Below, one piece after another: positions 17,069-25,755 of a stretch of DNA of 64,000 nt. How positions within the stretch are numbered: position 1 is the first letter of the stretch; every line of letters starts with the position of its first letter. The notes under the pieces were generated by a model. That model did not search any database, was not told where the DNA came from, and was given only the letters and a program-made list of their open reading frames with translations. This DNA comes from Terrirubrum flagellatum. GTDB taxonomy: Bacteria > Pseudomonadota > Alphaproteobacteria > Rhizobiales > Beijerinckiaceae. The translations under genes were made by a program, and so were the position numbers. Location of the stretch: positions 2,480,001-2,544,000 of the forward strand of contig NZ_CP091851.1 in NCBI RefSeq assembly GCF_022059845.1, written 5' to 3'.

Positions 17069-19870
17069 ATGGACACTTCGCATTTCGCTTTTGGCGATTT
17101 TCAGGTGCTGGCCAACAGACGACTGTTGCTGCGGTCGGGCCTGCCGATCCCGCTTAGCAGCCGCGCGTTCGATATACTTCTCGTCTTTCTCCGTTCGCCG
17201 GGCGAGGTCATCGCGAAGAATGATCTCATCCAGCGGGCGTGGCCGAACGTTCACGTCGATGAAGGGAACCTGCGCGTTCAGATCAGCGGCCTGCGAAAGG
17301 CCCTGGGCGAAGACGGGGCCGCTGCTCGCTTCATCGAGAATGTATCGGGCCGCGGATATTCTTTCATAGCGCCAGTGACTATCGCGGCCGACAGCAATAG
17401 AAAGCCAACTCCCAGAGCAGGCTCATCTATCAAGGCGCTGAAGGCCGCCCGGCACGTCTTCGGCCGGCATCAAGTCGTGGCGAAGCTCGGCGCACGTCTC
17501 CAGGAAACCAGGCTTTTGACGGTTGTCGGCCCGGGCGGGATTGGAAAGACAACCGTCGCGCTCGAAATCGCCGCGCTTGGTGAGCCGCATTATCCGGACG
17601 GCGTCACGTTTGTGGATCTGACGCCGATTAACGATGGCAATCTCGTGCCGGACGCCGTTGCCGCCGCGCTGGACGCCGGCGAATACAGGGAGCGTGGTTC
17701 GACCCTCGAAGCGATGCTGCAAGATCGGACGCTTTTGATAGTCCTAGACAACTGCGAGCATGTCATTGACGCCGTGGCCGTGTTTGTCGAGCAAGTGCAG
17801 CGGGCGCATCCGGGTGTCAGGATTCTGTCGACCAGCCGGGAGCCCCTTAGGGCGGAAGGCGAATGGGTTCATCGGCTGGCCCCACTAGAATTCCCGCTCG
17901 GTAACACGGCGCTGACGGCTGCTCAGGCTCTCGAATATTCCGCAATCCGGCTCTTTGTCGATCGCGCGGCCCACAAACTGGGGGGGTACAGCCTGACCGA
18001 CGACAATGCGACTCTCGTCGCGCGGATCTGCGGAAGGCTCGACGGTATTCCTCTCGCGATCGAACTCGCGGTCGGCCACCTCGACTCGATCGGCATGCGG
18101 GCCCTACTGTCATCGCTCGATCAAGGCTTTGGAATCTTGAGCGGCGGCCGGCGCACCGCCTTGAGCAGGCATCAGAAGATGTGGGCCGCGCTCGACTGGA
18201 GCTTTGGCCTTCTGTCGGAAACGGAAGCAACGATTTTCAAGGCTTTGACCATATTCTCAGGCGGGTTCACCTTCGCTGCGGCACGCGACGTCATTGGCGA
18301 CGCGGTAGCTGCAGGTGCGTTCGCCGATGGACTCTCCAATCTTGTCGCAAAATCTCTTGTCGTGGCGGACACGGATAAGGATCCGGTCCGTTACCGGCTG
18401 TTCGAAATGACGCGGGCTTACGGTCGCGAACGCCTTGAACAGAGCGATCGGAGCGAAGAGTTCGCCGAGCGGCACGCCGCCTATTTTCTCGCCATGTTCG
18501 AGGTCGCGGACAGTTCTCTGCAACCCGACTCTACTACCGAGCATATGGCCCTCTGCGCGAAAGAGGTTGCCAACATCCGCGCAGCCATCGACTGGGCCTT
18601 CAAGTCTGAACAGCACGTCAACACCGCAGTCGCCCTGACGATTGCCGCCGTGCCGCTCTGGACGCAACTCTCGATGGTAGGAGAATGGAAGAGCGCCGTT
18701 CTTCGCGCGCTAGAGGCCCTCAAACATAGCGTCGACGGTTACTTGCCTGAAAAAATGCAACTGCATGCGGCTCTCGGCGGTCTGCAAATGCACGCAGGAT
18801 CCGGCGATCCCAAAAGCGCTGCGATGGTGTGGCAGGCGACACTTTCGATCGCTGAAAAACTGAATGACAGTGAATACCAACTCAGAGCTTTGTGGGGCAT
18901 TTGGATAGCCTGTACAAATAGAGCTGCCCCACGCGACGCCCTGCAGATAGTCGATAGTTTCGATAGAGTTGCAGCAAGGACAACGGAAGCCGATCGACAC
19001 GTCGGCTATCGGATTCGAGGCAAATCGCTCCACTTCTGTGGAAATCTTGATGAAGCGTTTGCGTTCACTCAACGGGTGCTTGAGGGCTACGATCGGCCGA
19101 CGAACTCCTCGGATGTTGTCCGTTTTCAATACGATCAGCGCATTCTCGCGCAGGCGACGCTGGCGCGGACGCTTTGGCTTCGCGGCTTTTTCCGGGAAGC
19201 CCTTGCCGAGGTTCAGCGCATGTATGCCGAAGCTGAGGCTCTCGATCACGTAACGACCCTGTCTAACGCCATCGTGGACGCCGCGTTTCCATTGACTTTC
19301 CTGCAGGGTGACCTGGTCGCCGCCGAAGCATATTGCTCCCGGCTTCGGGAAGTGACGGACAACTACGGGCTCGATATCTGGGGCACCTACGCCCAGTGCT
19401 TCAAGGGCCAGATTTTGGTGCGATCGAATTACGGCGAGGAGGGCGTAAGGGAATTGCGCTCAGGGATCGCTAAGCTCGAAAGCGCTGGCTTCATCGTCTA
19501 TCGCAGCGGCCTCTTAGCAACACTCGCGGAGGGACTTGCAGATATCGGGCAACTTGAAAACGCATTGAAAACCGTCGACAAGGGAATTGCACACTGTAAC
19601 GTGACCGACGAAAAATGGTGCCTCGCCGAATTGCACCGGGTTCGCGGTTTGATCCTAGCAAAGAAGAGCGACGCAAGCGTTTCGGCGGATGCGGAAAAAG
19701 AATTCAACGAAGCGCTTCGCATCGCGAGGCATCAAGGCGCGGTGGCTTGGGAATTGGCCACGACCGAAAGCTTCAGCATCTACCTCACCGCGCGCGACCG
19801 CTGTGCGGAGGCCAAGCGGCTTGCGGCAACTGCACAATTAAAGCTCTCACAAGGCGCGGTAGCCAATTAA
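17069..19870 (+). CDS. Winged-helix regulator with STAND-type ATPase and helical repeats
   Basis: A 933-residue protein. Residues 1-105 form an OmpR/CadC-type winged helix (PLSSRAFDILLVFL, FIENVSGRGYSFIAPV). An NTPase follows with Walker A GPGGIGKT at 154-161, Walker B LLIVLDNCEH near 222-231 and the sensor STSREPL at 254-260. The last 450 residues are helical and TPR-like. The layout matches the ATP-binding winged-helix activators that resemble LuxR/MalT regulators but carry the DNA-binding part at the N terminus. No phosphoacceptor domain is present. The signal is unknown. Confidence 0.87.
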   Translation: MDTSHFAFGDFQVLANRRLLLRSGLPIPLSSRAFDILLVFLRSPGEVIAKNDLIQRAWPNVHVDEGNLRVQISGLRKALGEDGAAARFIENVSGRGYSFIAPVTIAADSNRKPTPRAGSSIKALKAARHVFGRHQVVAKLGARLQETRLLTVVGPGGIGKTTVALEIAALGEPHYPDGVTFVDLTPINDGNLVPDAVAAALDAGEYRERGSTLEAMLQDRTLLIVLDNCEHVIDAVAVFVEQVQRAHPGVRILSTSREPLRAEGEWVHRLAPLEFPLGNTALTAAQALEYSAIRLFVDRAAHKLGGYSLTDDNATLVARICGRLDGIPLAIELAVGHLDSIGMRALLSSLDQGFGILSGGRRTALSRHQKMWAALDWSFGLLSETEATIFKALTIFSGGFTFAAARDVIGDAVAAGAFADGLSNLVAKSLVVADTDKDPVRYRLFEMTRAYGRERLEQSDRSEEFAERHAAYFLAMFEVADSSLQPDSTTEHMALCAKEVANIRAAIDWAFKSEQHVNTAVALTIAAVPLWTQLSMVGEWKSAVLRALEALKHSVDGYLPEKMQLHAALGGLQMHAGSGDPKSAAMVWQATLSIAEKLNDSEYQLRALWGIWIACTNRAAPRDALQIVDSFDRVAARTTEADRHVGYRIRGKSLHFCGNLDEAFAFTQRVLEGYDRPTNSSDVVRFQYDQRILAQATLARTLWLRGFFREALAEVQRMYAEAEALDHVTTLSNAIVDAAFPLTFLQGDLVAAEAYCSRLREVTDNYGLDIWGTYAQCFKGQILVRSNYGEEGVRELRSGIAKLESAGFIVYRSGLLATLAEGLADIGQLENALKTVDKGIAHCNVTDEKWCLAELHRVRGLILAKKSDASVSADAEKEFNEALRIARHQGAVAWELATTESFSIYLTARDRCAEAKRLAATAQLKLSQGAVAN

Positions 19871-20388
19871 GGCTTCACTCCCTGCAGAAGACTATGGGCG
19901 TGATCCGAGACCACTTGCTCATCGATTTCGATTTGCCTTTCCACCCAACACGCAAGCATTCCGACTGCGGTGACAAATAGGGAGATGTAAAGGTAAGCGG
20001 GCTTGTAAGGTCAGTAGCCGTCCATGTCGGGCCGTTGCTGTCGGTGCAAGGCGAATGTCAGCTTTCAGGCATTCATATCGGCTGATGTAGGTCCGCATTG
20101 GGTCAGTGCCGCTACTAGCCGCGGATGTCGCGTTTCGGAACCCCAATCGCCTTACGAAGGTCCGCCTAGCGAGCAAGCAGATCCGCCCATGTGTACGCTA
20201 TTCTGCGCCAGAGCGTTCACATTCAACGAAAGCGCTTTACATCTTCCCGAGATTGGCCGCAGGTTGGCTCTGCGAGTTTCGTGGGGGAGATCAAGCAACC
20301 GAGGTAGCTAGAAACAGACAAGAGCAGCGGCAGGATGGCGGCGAAAGTCGCCGCCGAATTTACGCTATTGCCGCCGATTCCCCTACTC
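19871..20388. other. Gene-free stretch before duplicated abiE block
   Basis: A 518-bp region with no recognisable gene, terminator or RNA. It ends abruptly where the duplicated abiE block begins at 20389, so a recombination junction lies there. Confidence 0.45.
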
Positions 20389-20591
20389 CCACTCAATTGT
20401 CCGCAGCACAGCTAACACGTTGAAATTGCTCATGCAAAAATTCTCGCCCTCAAAGATTACCGTCAGCTGTACCGTCTCGAAGAGCTCGCTATTGATTTCA
20501 TTGGCAAATTCCGGCGTTTCCGAGAAACGCTCTCTTCGCCATCTATCGATAGCATCGGACGTTTTGATCCCGCATCGAGACTGAGATGAGC
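20389..20591. repeat. Duplicated abiE block, left part
   Basis: Identical by eye to 4959-5161. It holds the toxin-stub sequence and ends with the target repeat AGATGAGC (20584-20591) at the IS66 boundary. The antitoxin side continues after the element at 23744. Confidence 0.93.
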
Positions 20592-20636
20592 GTACGCATC
20601 CGACGAGAGACGCCTTGCGGATGATTGGGCTGATCG

Positions 20637-21059
20637 TTGAGAACAGTACGTATGGCCAGCCATACGAACAGTGCGCCCAAGCGGCTTGAGGTCGTGGACA
20701 CGGGCCGGCGGCGGCGCTGGTCTGATGAAGAGAAAGCGCGGATCGTTCTGGAGAGCATGTCCGGTCCGCGGTTGGTGTCGGCGACGGCGCGCCGTCACGG
20801 CGTCTCGCGCTCGCTGCTCGTGACATGGCGTCGGGGCCTCGGCATTGAGCGGCGCGATTCCGAGACGACTTTTGTTCCGGCAGTCATCGCTGGGGAGGAG
20901 CCCGCTACGCCGTTGGAAGCCGCGCCAGCCGTCGAGCACGCGAATGCTGGCGCGTCGCGGCTTGAGATCGTGCTGACGAACGGGCGGCGTGTGATTGTCG
21001 ATACGGGCGTCGACGTCGAGGCGCTTGGTCGGATCGTCGCGGTACTCGATCGGCGATGA
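20637..21059 (+). CDS. tnpA: IS66 accessory protein TnpA
   Basis: A 140-residue protein identical to the copy at 9939-10361, with the same helix-turn-helix near residues 20-60. It is the first gene of IS66 copy 2, and its stop overlaps the tnpB ATG. Confidence 0.9.
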   Translation: MRTVRMASHTNSAPKRLEVVDTGRRRRWSDEEKARIVLESMSGPRLVSATARRHGVSRSLLVTWRRGLGIERRDSETTFVPAVIAGEEPATPLEAAPAVEHANAGASRLEIVLTNGRRVIVDTGVDVEALGRIVAVLDRR

Positions 21060-21402
21060 TTGGGATTCCGACGGGTGTACGGGTGTGGTTAGCGACTGGC
21101 CACACCGACATGCGAAAAGGCTTTGCGTCCTTGTCGCTGCAGGTGCAGGAAGTGTTGCGCAAGGATCCGCTAAGCGGTCATTTATTTTGCTTTCGCGGGC
21201 GCAGAGGCGATTTGCTGAAGGTGATTTGGCACGATGGTCAGGGCGCATGCCTGTTCACGAAAAATTGGAGAAGAAGCGCTTTTTGTGGCCGTCTTTGGCG
21301 GACGGCGCGGTGTCGATCTCACAGGCGCAGATGAGTTATCTATTGTCAGGGATCGATTGGCGAAACCCGCAAGAAACCTGGCGACCAACGAGCGTTGGTT
21401 GA
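21056..21402 (+). pseudogene. tnpB: IS66 TnpB, frameshifted
   Basis: The first 70 or so codons match intact TnpB up to GACLFTK. A run of five A at 21260-21264, where copy 1 has six, then shifts the frame and truncates the protein at 92 residues. The lost sequence (LEKKRFLWPS onward) is still present downstream in another frame to 21402. The lesion is in a homopolymer, so a sequencing error is possible. Confidence 0.88.
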
Positions 21403-21446
21403 GGGTTTATCGTTGAATTTGGCGGCGAATGTGATTCCATCGCGGT

Positions 21447-23096
21447 GTGAACTCCACCGCTGGACCGCTGCCTTCTGATCTCGCCGCCGCGCACGCGATG
21501 ATCCTCGCCGAGCGCGCGGCGCGCCACGCGGCGGAGGCGAAGGTCGCCGAAACGGCCAACGCGCAGGCGAAACTGTCGGGCACGGAAGCGCTGATCGCTT
21601 ATCTTAAGCTTGAGATCGAGAAGCTGCGGCGGACGATTTACGGGACGCGTTCGGAGCGGTCGGCGCGATTGCTCGATCAGCTGGAATTGCAGCTGGAGGA
21701 GCTCGAGGCGGCGGCGACCGAGGATGAACTCGCGGCCGAGAAAGCCGCGGCGAAAACGCAGAGGGTTCGTTCGTTTGAGCGCAAGCGGCCGGTGCGAAAA
21801 CCGTTCCCTGACGACATCGAGCGGGAGCGCGTCGTGCTTCCGGCTCCGACGGAGTGTCCGTGCTGCGGATCGAACCGTTTGTCGAAGCTTGGCGAAACGG
21901 TCACCTCGACTTTGGAGGAGATCCCACGCCGCTTCAAAGTGATCGACACGGTGCGCGAGAAGTTCTCCTGTCGAGACTGCGAGACGATCACGCAGCCGCC
22001 GGCGCCGTTTTACGCCACTCCCAGGGGCTATATCGGGCCGCAGCTTCTGGCGACGATTCTGTTCGACAAGTTCGGGCAGCATCTGCCGCTAAACCGGCAG
22101 AGCCAGCGCTTCAAATGTGAGGGCATCGATCTCTCGGTCTCGACGCTGGCCGATCAGGTTGGCGCCGGCGTGTTCGTCGCCAGGCCGATCTTTAATCTGA
22201 TCGAAGCCCATGTGCTCGCCGCCGAGAGGCTGCACGGCGACGATACGAAAATCCCGATCCTGGCCAAGGGCAAGACGGACACGGGCCGCATCTGGACCTA
22301 TGTTCGCGACGATCGTCCGTTTGGCGGCGAGACCCCGCCGGCGGCGCTCTATTACGCCTCCCGCGATCGGCGCGGCGAACATCCGTCGCGCCATCTCCGA
22401 GGCTTCGCTGGCATCCTTCAGGCCGACGCCTATAGCGGCTTCAACGCGCTCTTCGATCCCGGCCGCAAGGTCGAGCCGCTGACTTCAGCCTTTTGCTGGG
22501 CGCACAGCCGAAGAGGCTTCTTCGAACTGGCCGACATCGACAAAAACGCGCGGCGCGGTCGCGTGGCGACAGCGATCTCACCGATCGCGCTGGAGGCCGT
22601 GCGCCGGATCGATCTGTTGTTCGAGATCGAGCGCGAGATCAACGGGCTCAGCGCAGGCGAGCGTCTGCAAATCCGTCAGGAGAGGAGCGCGCCGCTGCTA
22701 GCGGAATTGGAAACATGGCTGCGCGAGCAGCGCGGCAGGCTGTCGCGCTCATCCGGCGTCATCAAGCCGATCGATTACATGCTTCATCGCTGGGACGGCT
22801 TCGCCCGCTTCGTCCATGACGGGAGAATCTGCCTGACGAATAACGCGGCGGAACGGGCGCTCCGCGGTTTTGCCCTTGGAAGAAAAGCCTGGTTGTTCGC
22901 CGGCTCTGACCGGGGAGCCGAGCGAGCCGCCGTCATGGCGACGCTCATCATGACCTGTCGCCTCAACGACGTCGATCCGAAGGCATGGCTCGCCGATGTC
23001 TTTGCGCGCATCGCCGACATCCCGCAGAATCGGCTGTGCGAATTATTGCCATGGCGCTGGGCGATGGATCAGGAGCGCCGTAAGCTGGCGGCATGA
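21447..23096 (+). CDS. tnpC: IS66 transposase TnpC (intact)
   Basis: A 549-residue transposase. It has an N-terminal helical region (LIAYLKLEIEKLRRTIYGTR), a zinc-binding region (CPCCGSNRLSKLGE and FSCRDCE) and a DDE-type catalytic core containing GDDTKIPILAKGKT, GFAGILQADAYSGFNAL and LTNNAAERALRGFALGRK, ending in the IS66 C-terminal domain (AWLADVFARIADIP, LLPWRW). This is the only complete tnpC in the window. Without an intact tnpB beside it, transposition would need the TnpB of copy 1. Confidence 0.93.
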   Translation: MNSTAGPLPSDLAAAHAMILAERAARHAAEAKVAETANAQAKLSGTEALIAYLKLEIEKLRRTIYGTRSERSARLLDQLELQLEELEAAATEDELAAEKAAAKTQRVRSFERKRPVRKPFPDDIERERVVLPAPTECPCCGSNRLSKLGETVTSTLEEIPRRFKVIDTVREKFSCRDCETITQPPAPFYATPRGYIGPQLLATILFDKFGQHLPLNRQSQRFKCEGIDLSVSTLADQVGAGVFVARPIFNLIEAHVLAAERLHGDDTKIPILAKGKTDTGRIWTYVRDDRPFGGETPPAALYYASRDRRGEHPSRHLRGFAGILQADAYSGFNALFDPGRKVEPLTSAFCWAHSRRGFFELADIDKNARRGRVATAISPIALEAVRRIDLLFEIEREINGLSAGERLQIRQERSAPLLAELETWLREQRGRLSRSSGVIKPIDYMLHRWDGFARFVHDGRICLTNNAAERALRGFALGRKAWLFAGSDRGAERAAVMATLIMTCRLNDVDPKAWLADVFARIADIPQNRLCELLPWRWAMDQERRKLAA

Positions 23097-23689
23097 CTGA
23101 CGCCATCGCCCACCTCAAGGTGACGCTCGACGACGTTGAGCCGCAGGTTCTGCGTCGCCTTGAAGTTCCAGTGACAATCCGTCTCGACCGGCTGCATCTT
23201 GCATTGCAGGACGCCATGGGTTGGACCAACAGCCATCTCTATGAAATCCGCGCCGGCGATGTCGGCTGGGGCATTCCCGATCCAAGTTGGGGCGACGGCC
23301 CGCTCGATGCGCGCAAGATTAAGCTCATCGACGTGCTCGAAGATGTCGGCGTGAAGACCTTGCGATATCTCTATGACTTCGGCGACGGGTGGGAGCACAC
23401 GATCAAAATTGAGCGGATCGTCGACGCCATGCCGGGCGTTCTCTATCCGCGCCTCATCGACGCCAAAGGTCGTTGTCCGCCCGAAGACGTCGGCGGACCC
23501 TGGGGATATGGCGAGCTCGTGGAGGCGATCGCTGATCCGAAACATGAGCGCCATACTGAATCCGTTGAATGGCTCGGCGCGCCATTCGATCCCAACGACA
23601 TCAATGTCGCAGTTCATGCCGCCGCGCTCGAAGCGCTCGCTAAAAGGTGGTCACGTAAAACAGCGATCAAGCGCACCAAGGTCAGTTAA
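23093..23689 (+). CDS. pRiA4b ORF-3-like passenger protein (IS66 copy 2)
   Basis: A 198-residue protein identical to 7310-7906, with the YLYDFGDGWEHTIKIE signature of PF07929. Its ATG overlaps the tnpC stop, and 54 bp separate its end from the right terminal repeat. It is clearly part of the element. The function of the family is not established. Confidence 0.85.
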   Translation: MTDAIAHLKVTLDDVEPQVLRRLEVPVTIRLDRLHLALQDAMGWTNSHLYEIRAGDVGWGIPDPSWGDGPLDARKIKLIDVLEDVGVKTLRYLYDFGDGWEHTIKIERIVDAMPGVLYPRLIDAKGRCPPEDVGGPWGYGELVEAIADPKHERHTESVEWLGAPFDPNDINVAVHAAALEALAKRWSRKTAIKRTKVS

Positions 23690-23743
23690 ACCACCGCCCT
23701 CACCAAAGGACTCAAACAGCCGCGGTCTTAGTCGGATGAATAC

Positions 23744-23875
23744 AGATGAGCATCAGTCATATGCGACCTTCCCAATGGCCTGGGCAAGCCAGGTTGGCAG
23801 CTGCGGTGCGACCGTCACGACCTCGCTGAACTCGATCGACGAGAGCGTGCGCTTCAATGTTCTCAAGGCAGTATC
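23744..23875. repeat. Duplicated abiE block, right part
   Basis: Identical by eye to 5154-5285. It begins with the second target repeat AGATGAGC and encodes the last 40 codons of the AbiEi antitoxin on the minus strand. At 23876 it joins IS3 transposase sequence. Confidence 0.92.
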
Positions 23876-24019
23876 GGGCCCGCCGGTCTGATAAAGATCG
23901 CACCATCGGTAAAACGTGGCGCGTGGAATCCCGATCTGCTGCAGCATGCGTCGAACGGACAGATGAGATTCCATCACCAGTCGGATGATTTCAAGCTTCT
24001 CTGAAGCGGGATATCTCAT
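23753..24019 (-). pseudogene. In-frame fusion of IS3 OrfB start and AbiEi end
   Basis: An open frame of 88 residues. Residues 1-48 (MRYPASEKLEIIRLVMESHL to LYQTGGP) are the N-terminal helix-turn-helix of an IS3-family OrfB. Residues 49-88 (DTALRTLKRTL to GKVAYD) are the last 40 residues of AbiEi. The join is at 23875/23876. The catalytic DDE region of OrfB is gone, so the element is dead. The product might still fold as two small helical pieces but has no expected function. Confidence 0.8.
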
Positions 24020-24285
24020 TCCTCGCTCTCCCCATAGCCGGTCACGCTTTTTTTGAGCAGCCGGTTTTCCAGAGTGAGGTCGGCGACAACCTCCTTCAGC
24101 GATGTCGCCTCGCGCCGCAGCTCCTTGACTTCGTCCGACGTCGCAGCCCGCGCTGTGTCGCCGGCCAGACGCTTCTTCCCCGCTTCCAGGAATTCCTTCG
24201 ACCAACGATAGTAGAGGTTCTGCGCGGTCCCCTCGCGCCGGCACAGCTCCGAGATGCTGTCTTCCCCGCGCGAGCCTTCCAGCAC
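24016..24285 (-). CDS. IS3-family transposase OrfA (remnant element)
   Basis: The C-terminal 89 residues are open from an internal Met (MLEGSRGEDSISELCRREGT, then QNLYYRWSKEFLEAGKKRL and a leucine-zipper-like tail). The same frame continues upstream to about 24415 through KVVKDIRLATRKHRSAEEKI, but no good start codon is seen, so the N terminus is probably damaged. OrfA and OrfB overlap by ATGA as in active IS3 elements. OrfB is cut after 48 codons. Confidence 0.75.
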   Translation of the reverse strand: MLEGSRGEDSISELCRREGTAQNLYYRWSKEFLEAGKKRLAGDTARAATSDEVKELRREATSLKEVVADLTLENRLLKKSVTGYGESEE

Positions 24286-24448
24286 GATCCGGATCTTCTC
24301 TTCAGCGGAACGGTGCTTCCGTGTCGCGAGCCGGATGTCTTTGACGACCTTCTCAGCCGGCTCCTTGGCCGGCGCACTCTGCGCTCCTTGAGCAGCTACG
24401 GTGAGCCAGAAATCATCCCCTGTTCAATCGGCCACTTCTGTCCCGTGA

Positions 24449-24706
24449 GGGCTGACGCCGGACAGCGAGATATCGCGCCAGAGCGGAGGAGTGCGAGAGC
24501 GTTTCACCGTAGGAGTGCGCGGCCTGATCGGTCTACTGAGCAACGGAATCGGCGCGAAGGTCCGTAAGCCGCAACGCGACGACAAGGCGCTCGCAATGGC
24601 CGCCTCTTTCGTCGGCGCTCTCGTGCTTGCTCGCGCCGTGAACGATCCTGAGTTGTCAGGGAATATTCTTCGCGCAACAAAAAACCATCTCGCCGCCGGA
24701 GCGTGA
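24449..24706 (+). pseudogene. TetR-family regulator, C-terminal fragment
   Basis: The open sequence reads LTPDSEISRQSGGVRERFT and then ALAMAASFVGALVLARAVND before the stop, which is the ligand-domain end of a TetR/AcrR regulator. The DNA-binding N terminus is missing and is replaced by IS3 sequence upstream. The part following the GTG at 24491 is open for 71 codons. It marks the right edge of the plasticity zone. Confidence 0.65.
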
Positions 24707-24966
24707 GCACAGACCATCAATGTACCCGACACTACAGAAATGGCGCAAGACTGTACTTCCGAATTAGCATGTGAGAGGCCGTTCAATGGCAAGATCATTT
24801 ATCAACACGGCCAATAGCTGCATCCGGGTGTCCTTTGATCGTGACCAGCCTCAGATGAACGCCCCTAAGCATGAGCGCGGCGAGCATCAACGCCATCGCG
24901 GCATTTCAAGTAAGCTATACAAGCTCTTCGTTGCATTCGAATTGAGGGCCGGCGAACTGACGTCAG

Positions 24967-25755
24967 TCAACCTGGAATTCCGCCATACAATGCCCACAAC
25001 TGAGTAGTGAGCGTGCCCGCATCAACAGGAAGGGTTATGCCAGTGATCGACCGAGCCCGATCGGAAAGCAGGAACGCAACGGCTTCCGCGACGTCTCGGG
25101 GATCAACAAGATGTCCGAGTGCGGTTTGCGCTGTCATCAAAGCGGGATCACGTTCGCCCCTCGCGTAACTTGCCTCTACCGCTGGCGTCCGCGTCGGGCC
25201 CGGGCAAACGCAATTGACGCGAATGCCGCGGCGGCCCCAAGCTCCCGCGAAGTCGCGTGTCATTGCAATAATTCCGGCCTTGGATGGTCCGTACGCCACC
25301 AATGGCGACGAGTTCATGGCCGTGATCGAGCCGATGGTCACGATCGAACCACGCTTCCTTGCGACCATCGCGGCGCCGAACCTCGTCATCGTTAGAAACG
25401 TGCCGCGCAAATTGACCGAGAGAACGCGATCAAACTCGGCCATATCTTGCGCTTCCGGCCGATGAGGATTCTCCAGATGCGCTGCACAGGCGACGAGTCC
25501 GCAACACGGACCGACATTGCGCTCAACCCATGTCGCCGCGGCGTCGACACTTGCTTCATCCGCAATGTCCATGGGCGCTGCATATGCGCCAAGTTCGCGC
25601 GCAACGATCTCTGCGCGGTCAGCATCTTTGTCGGCGATGACGACTATCCATCCCTCTTCGCAAAGAAGCTTGGCTGTCGCCTCGCCGATGCCGCCAGCGC
25701 CTCCCGTCACGACCGCTATCGGCGCAGCGCCGCGATCTTGGCTAGAGACAGGCAT
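24967..25755 (-). CDS. SDR-family NAD(P)-dependent oxidoreductase
   Basis: About 262 residues from the ATG at 25755, which lies 14 bp inside the end of the serine hydrolase gene, so the two are probably coupled. Markers are TGGAGGIG for cofactor binding, TIGSITAMNSS with the catalytic Ser, YGPSK and the C-terminal SITGITLPVDAGTL. It is the last gene of the liv-type operon and probably oxidises or reduces an alcohol derived from the imported substrate. Confidence 0.9.
   Translation of the reverse strand: MPVSSQDRGAAPIAVVTGGAGGIGEATAKLLCEEGWIVVIADKDADRAEIVARELGAYAAPMDIADEASVDAAATWVERNVGPCCGLVACAAHLENPHRPEAQDMAEFDRVLSVNLRGTFLTMTRFGAAMVARKRGSIVTIGSITAMNSSPLVAYGPSKAGIIAMTRDFAGAWGRRGIRVNCVCPGPTRTPAVEASYARGERDPALMTAQTALGHLVDPRDVAEAVAFLLSDRARSITGITLPVDAGTLTTQLWALYGGIPG

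Larger units (their letters stand above)
20592..23743 (+). mobile_element. IS66-family element, copy 2 (3152 bp)
   Basis: It has the same terminal repeats as copy 1 (GTACGCATCCGAC at the left; the right end reads GTATTCATCCGAC on the other strand). It is flanked by a perfect 8-bp duplication AGATGAGC (20584-20591 and 23744-23751). It is one base longer than copy 1, which fits two deletions in copy 1 and one in copy 2. It carries tnpA, a frameshifted tnpB, intact tnpC and the passenger gene. It inserted at the antitoxin/toxin junction of the duplicated abiE block. Confidence 0.96.

Noticed and set aside
21056-21402. Programmed frameshifting in the A run of tnpB
   Set aside because: The other copy makes the same protein without any shift, with six A instead of five. 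A mutation or base-calling error is simpler.
7256-23743. A single composite transposon made of the two IS66 copies
   Set aside because: Each copy has its own different, perfectly matched 8-bp target repeat, so each inserted alone; a composite unit would have one repeat at the outer ends only.
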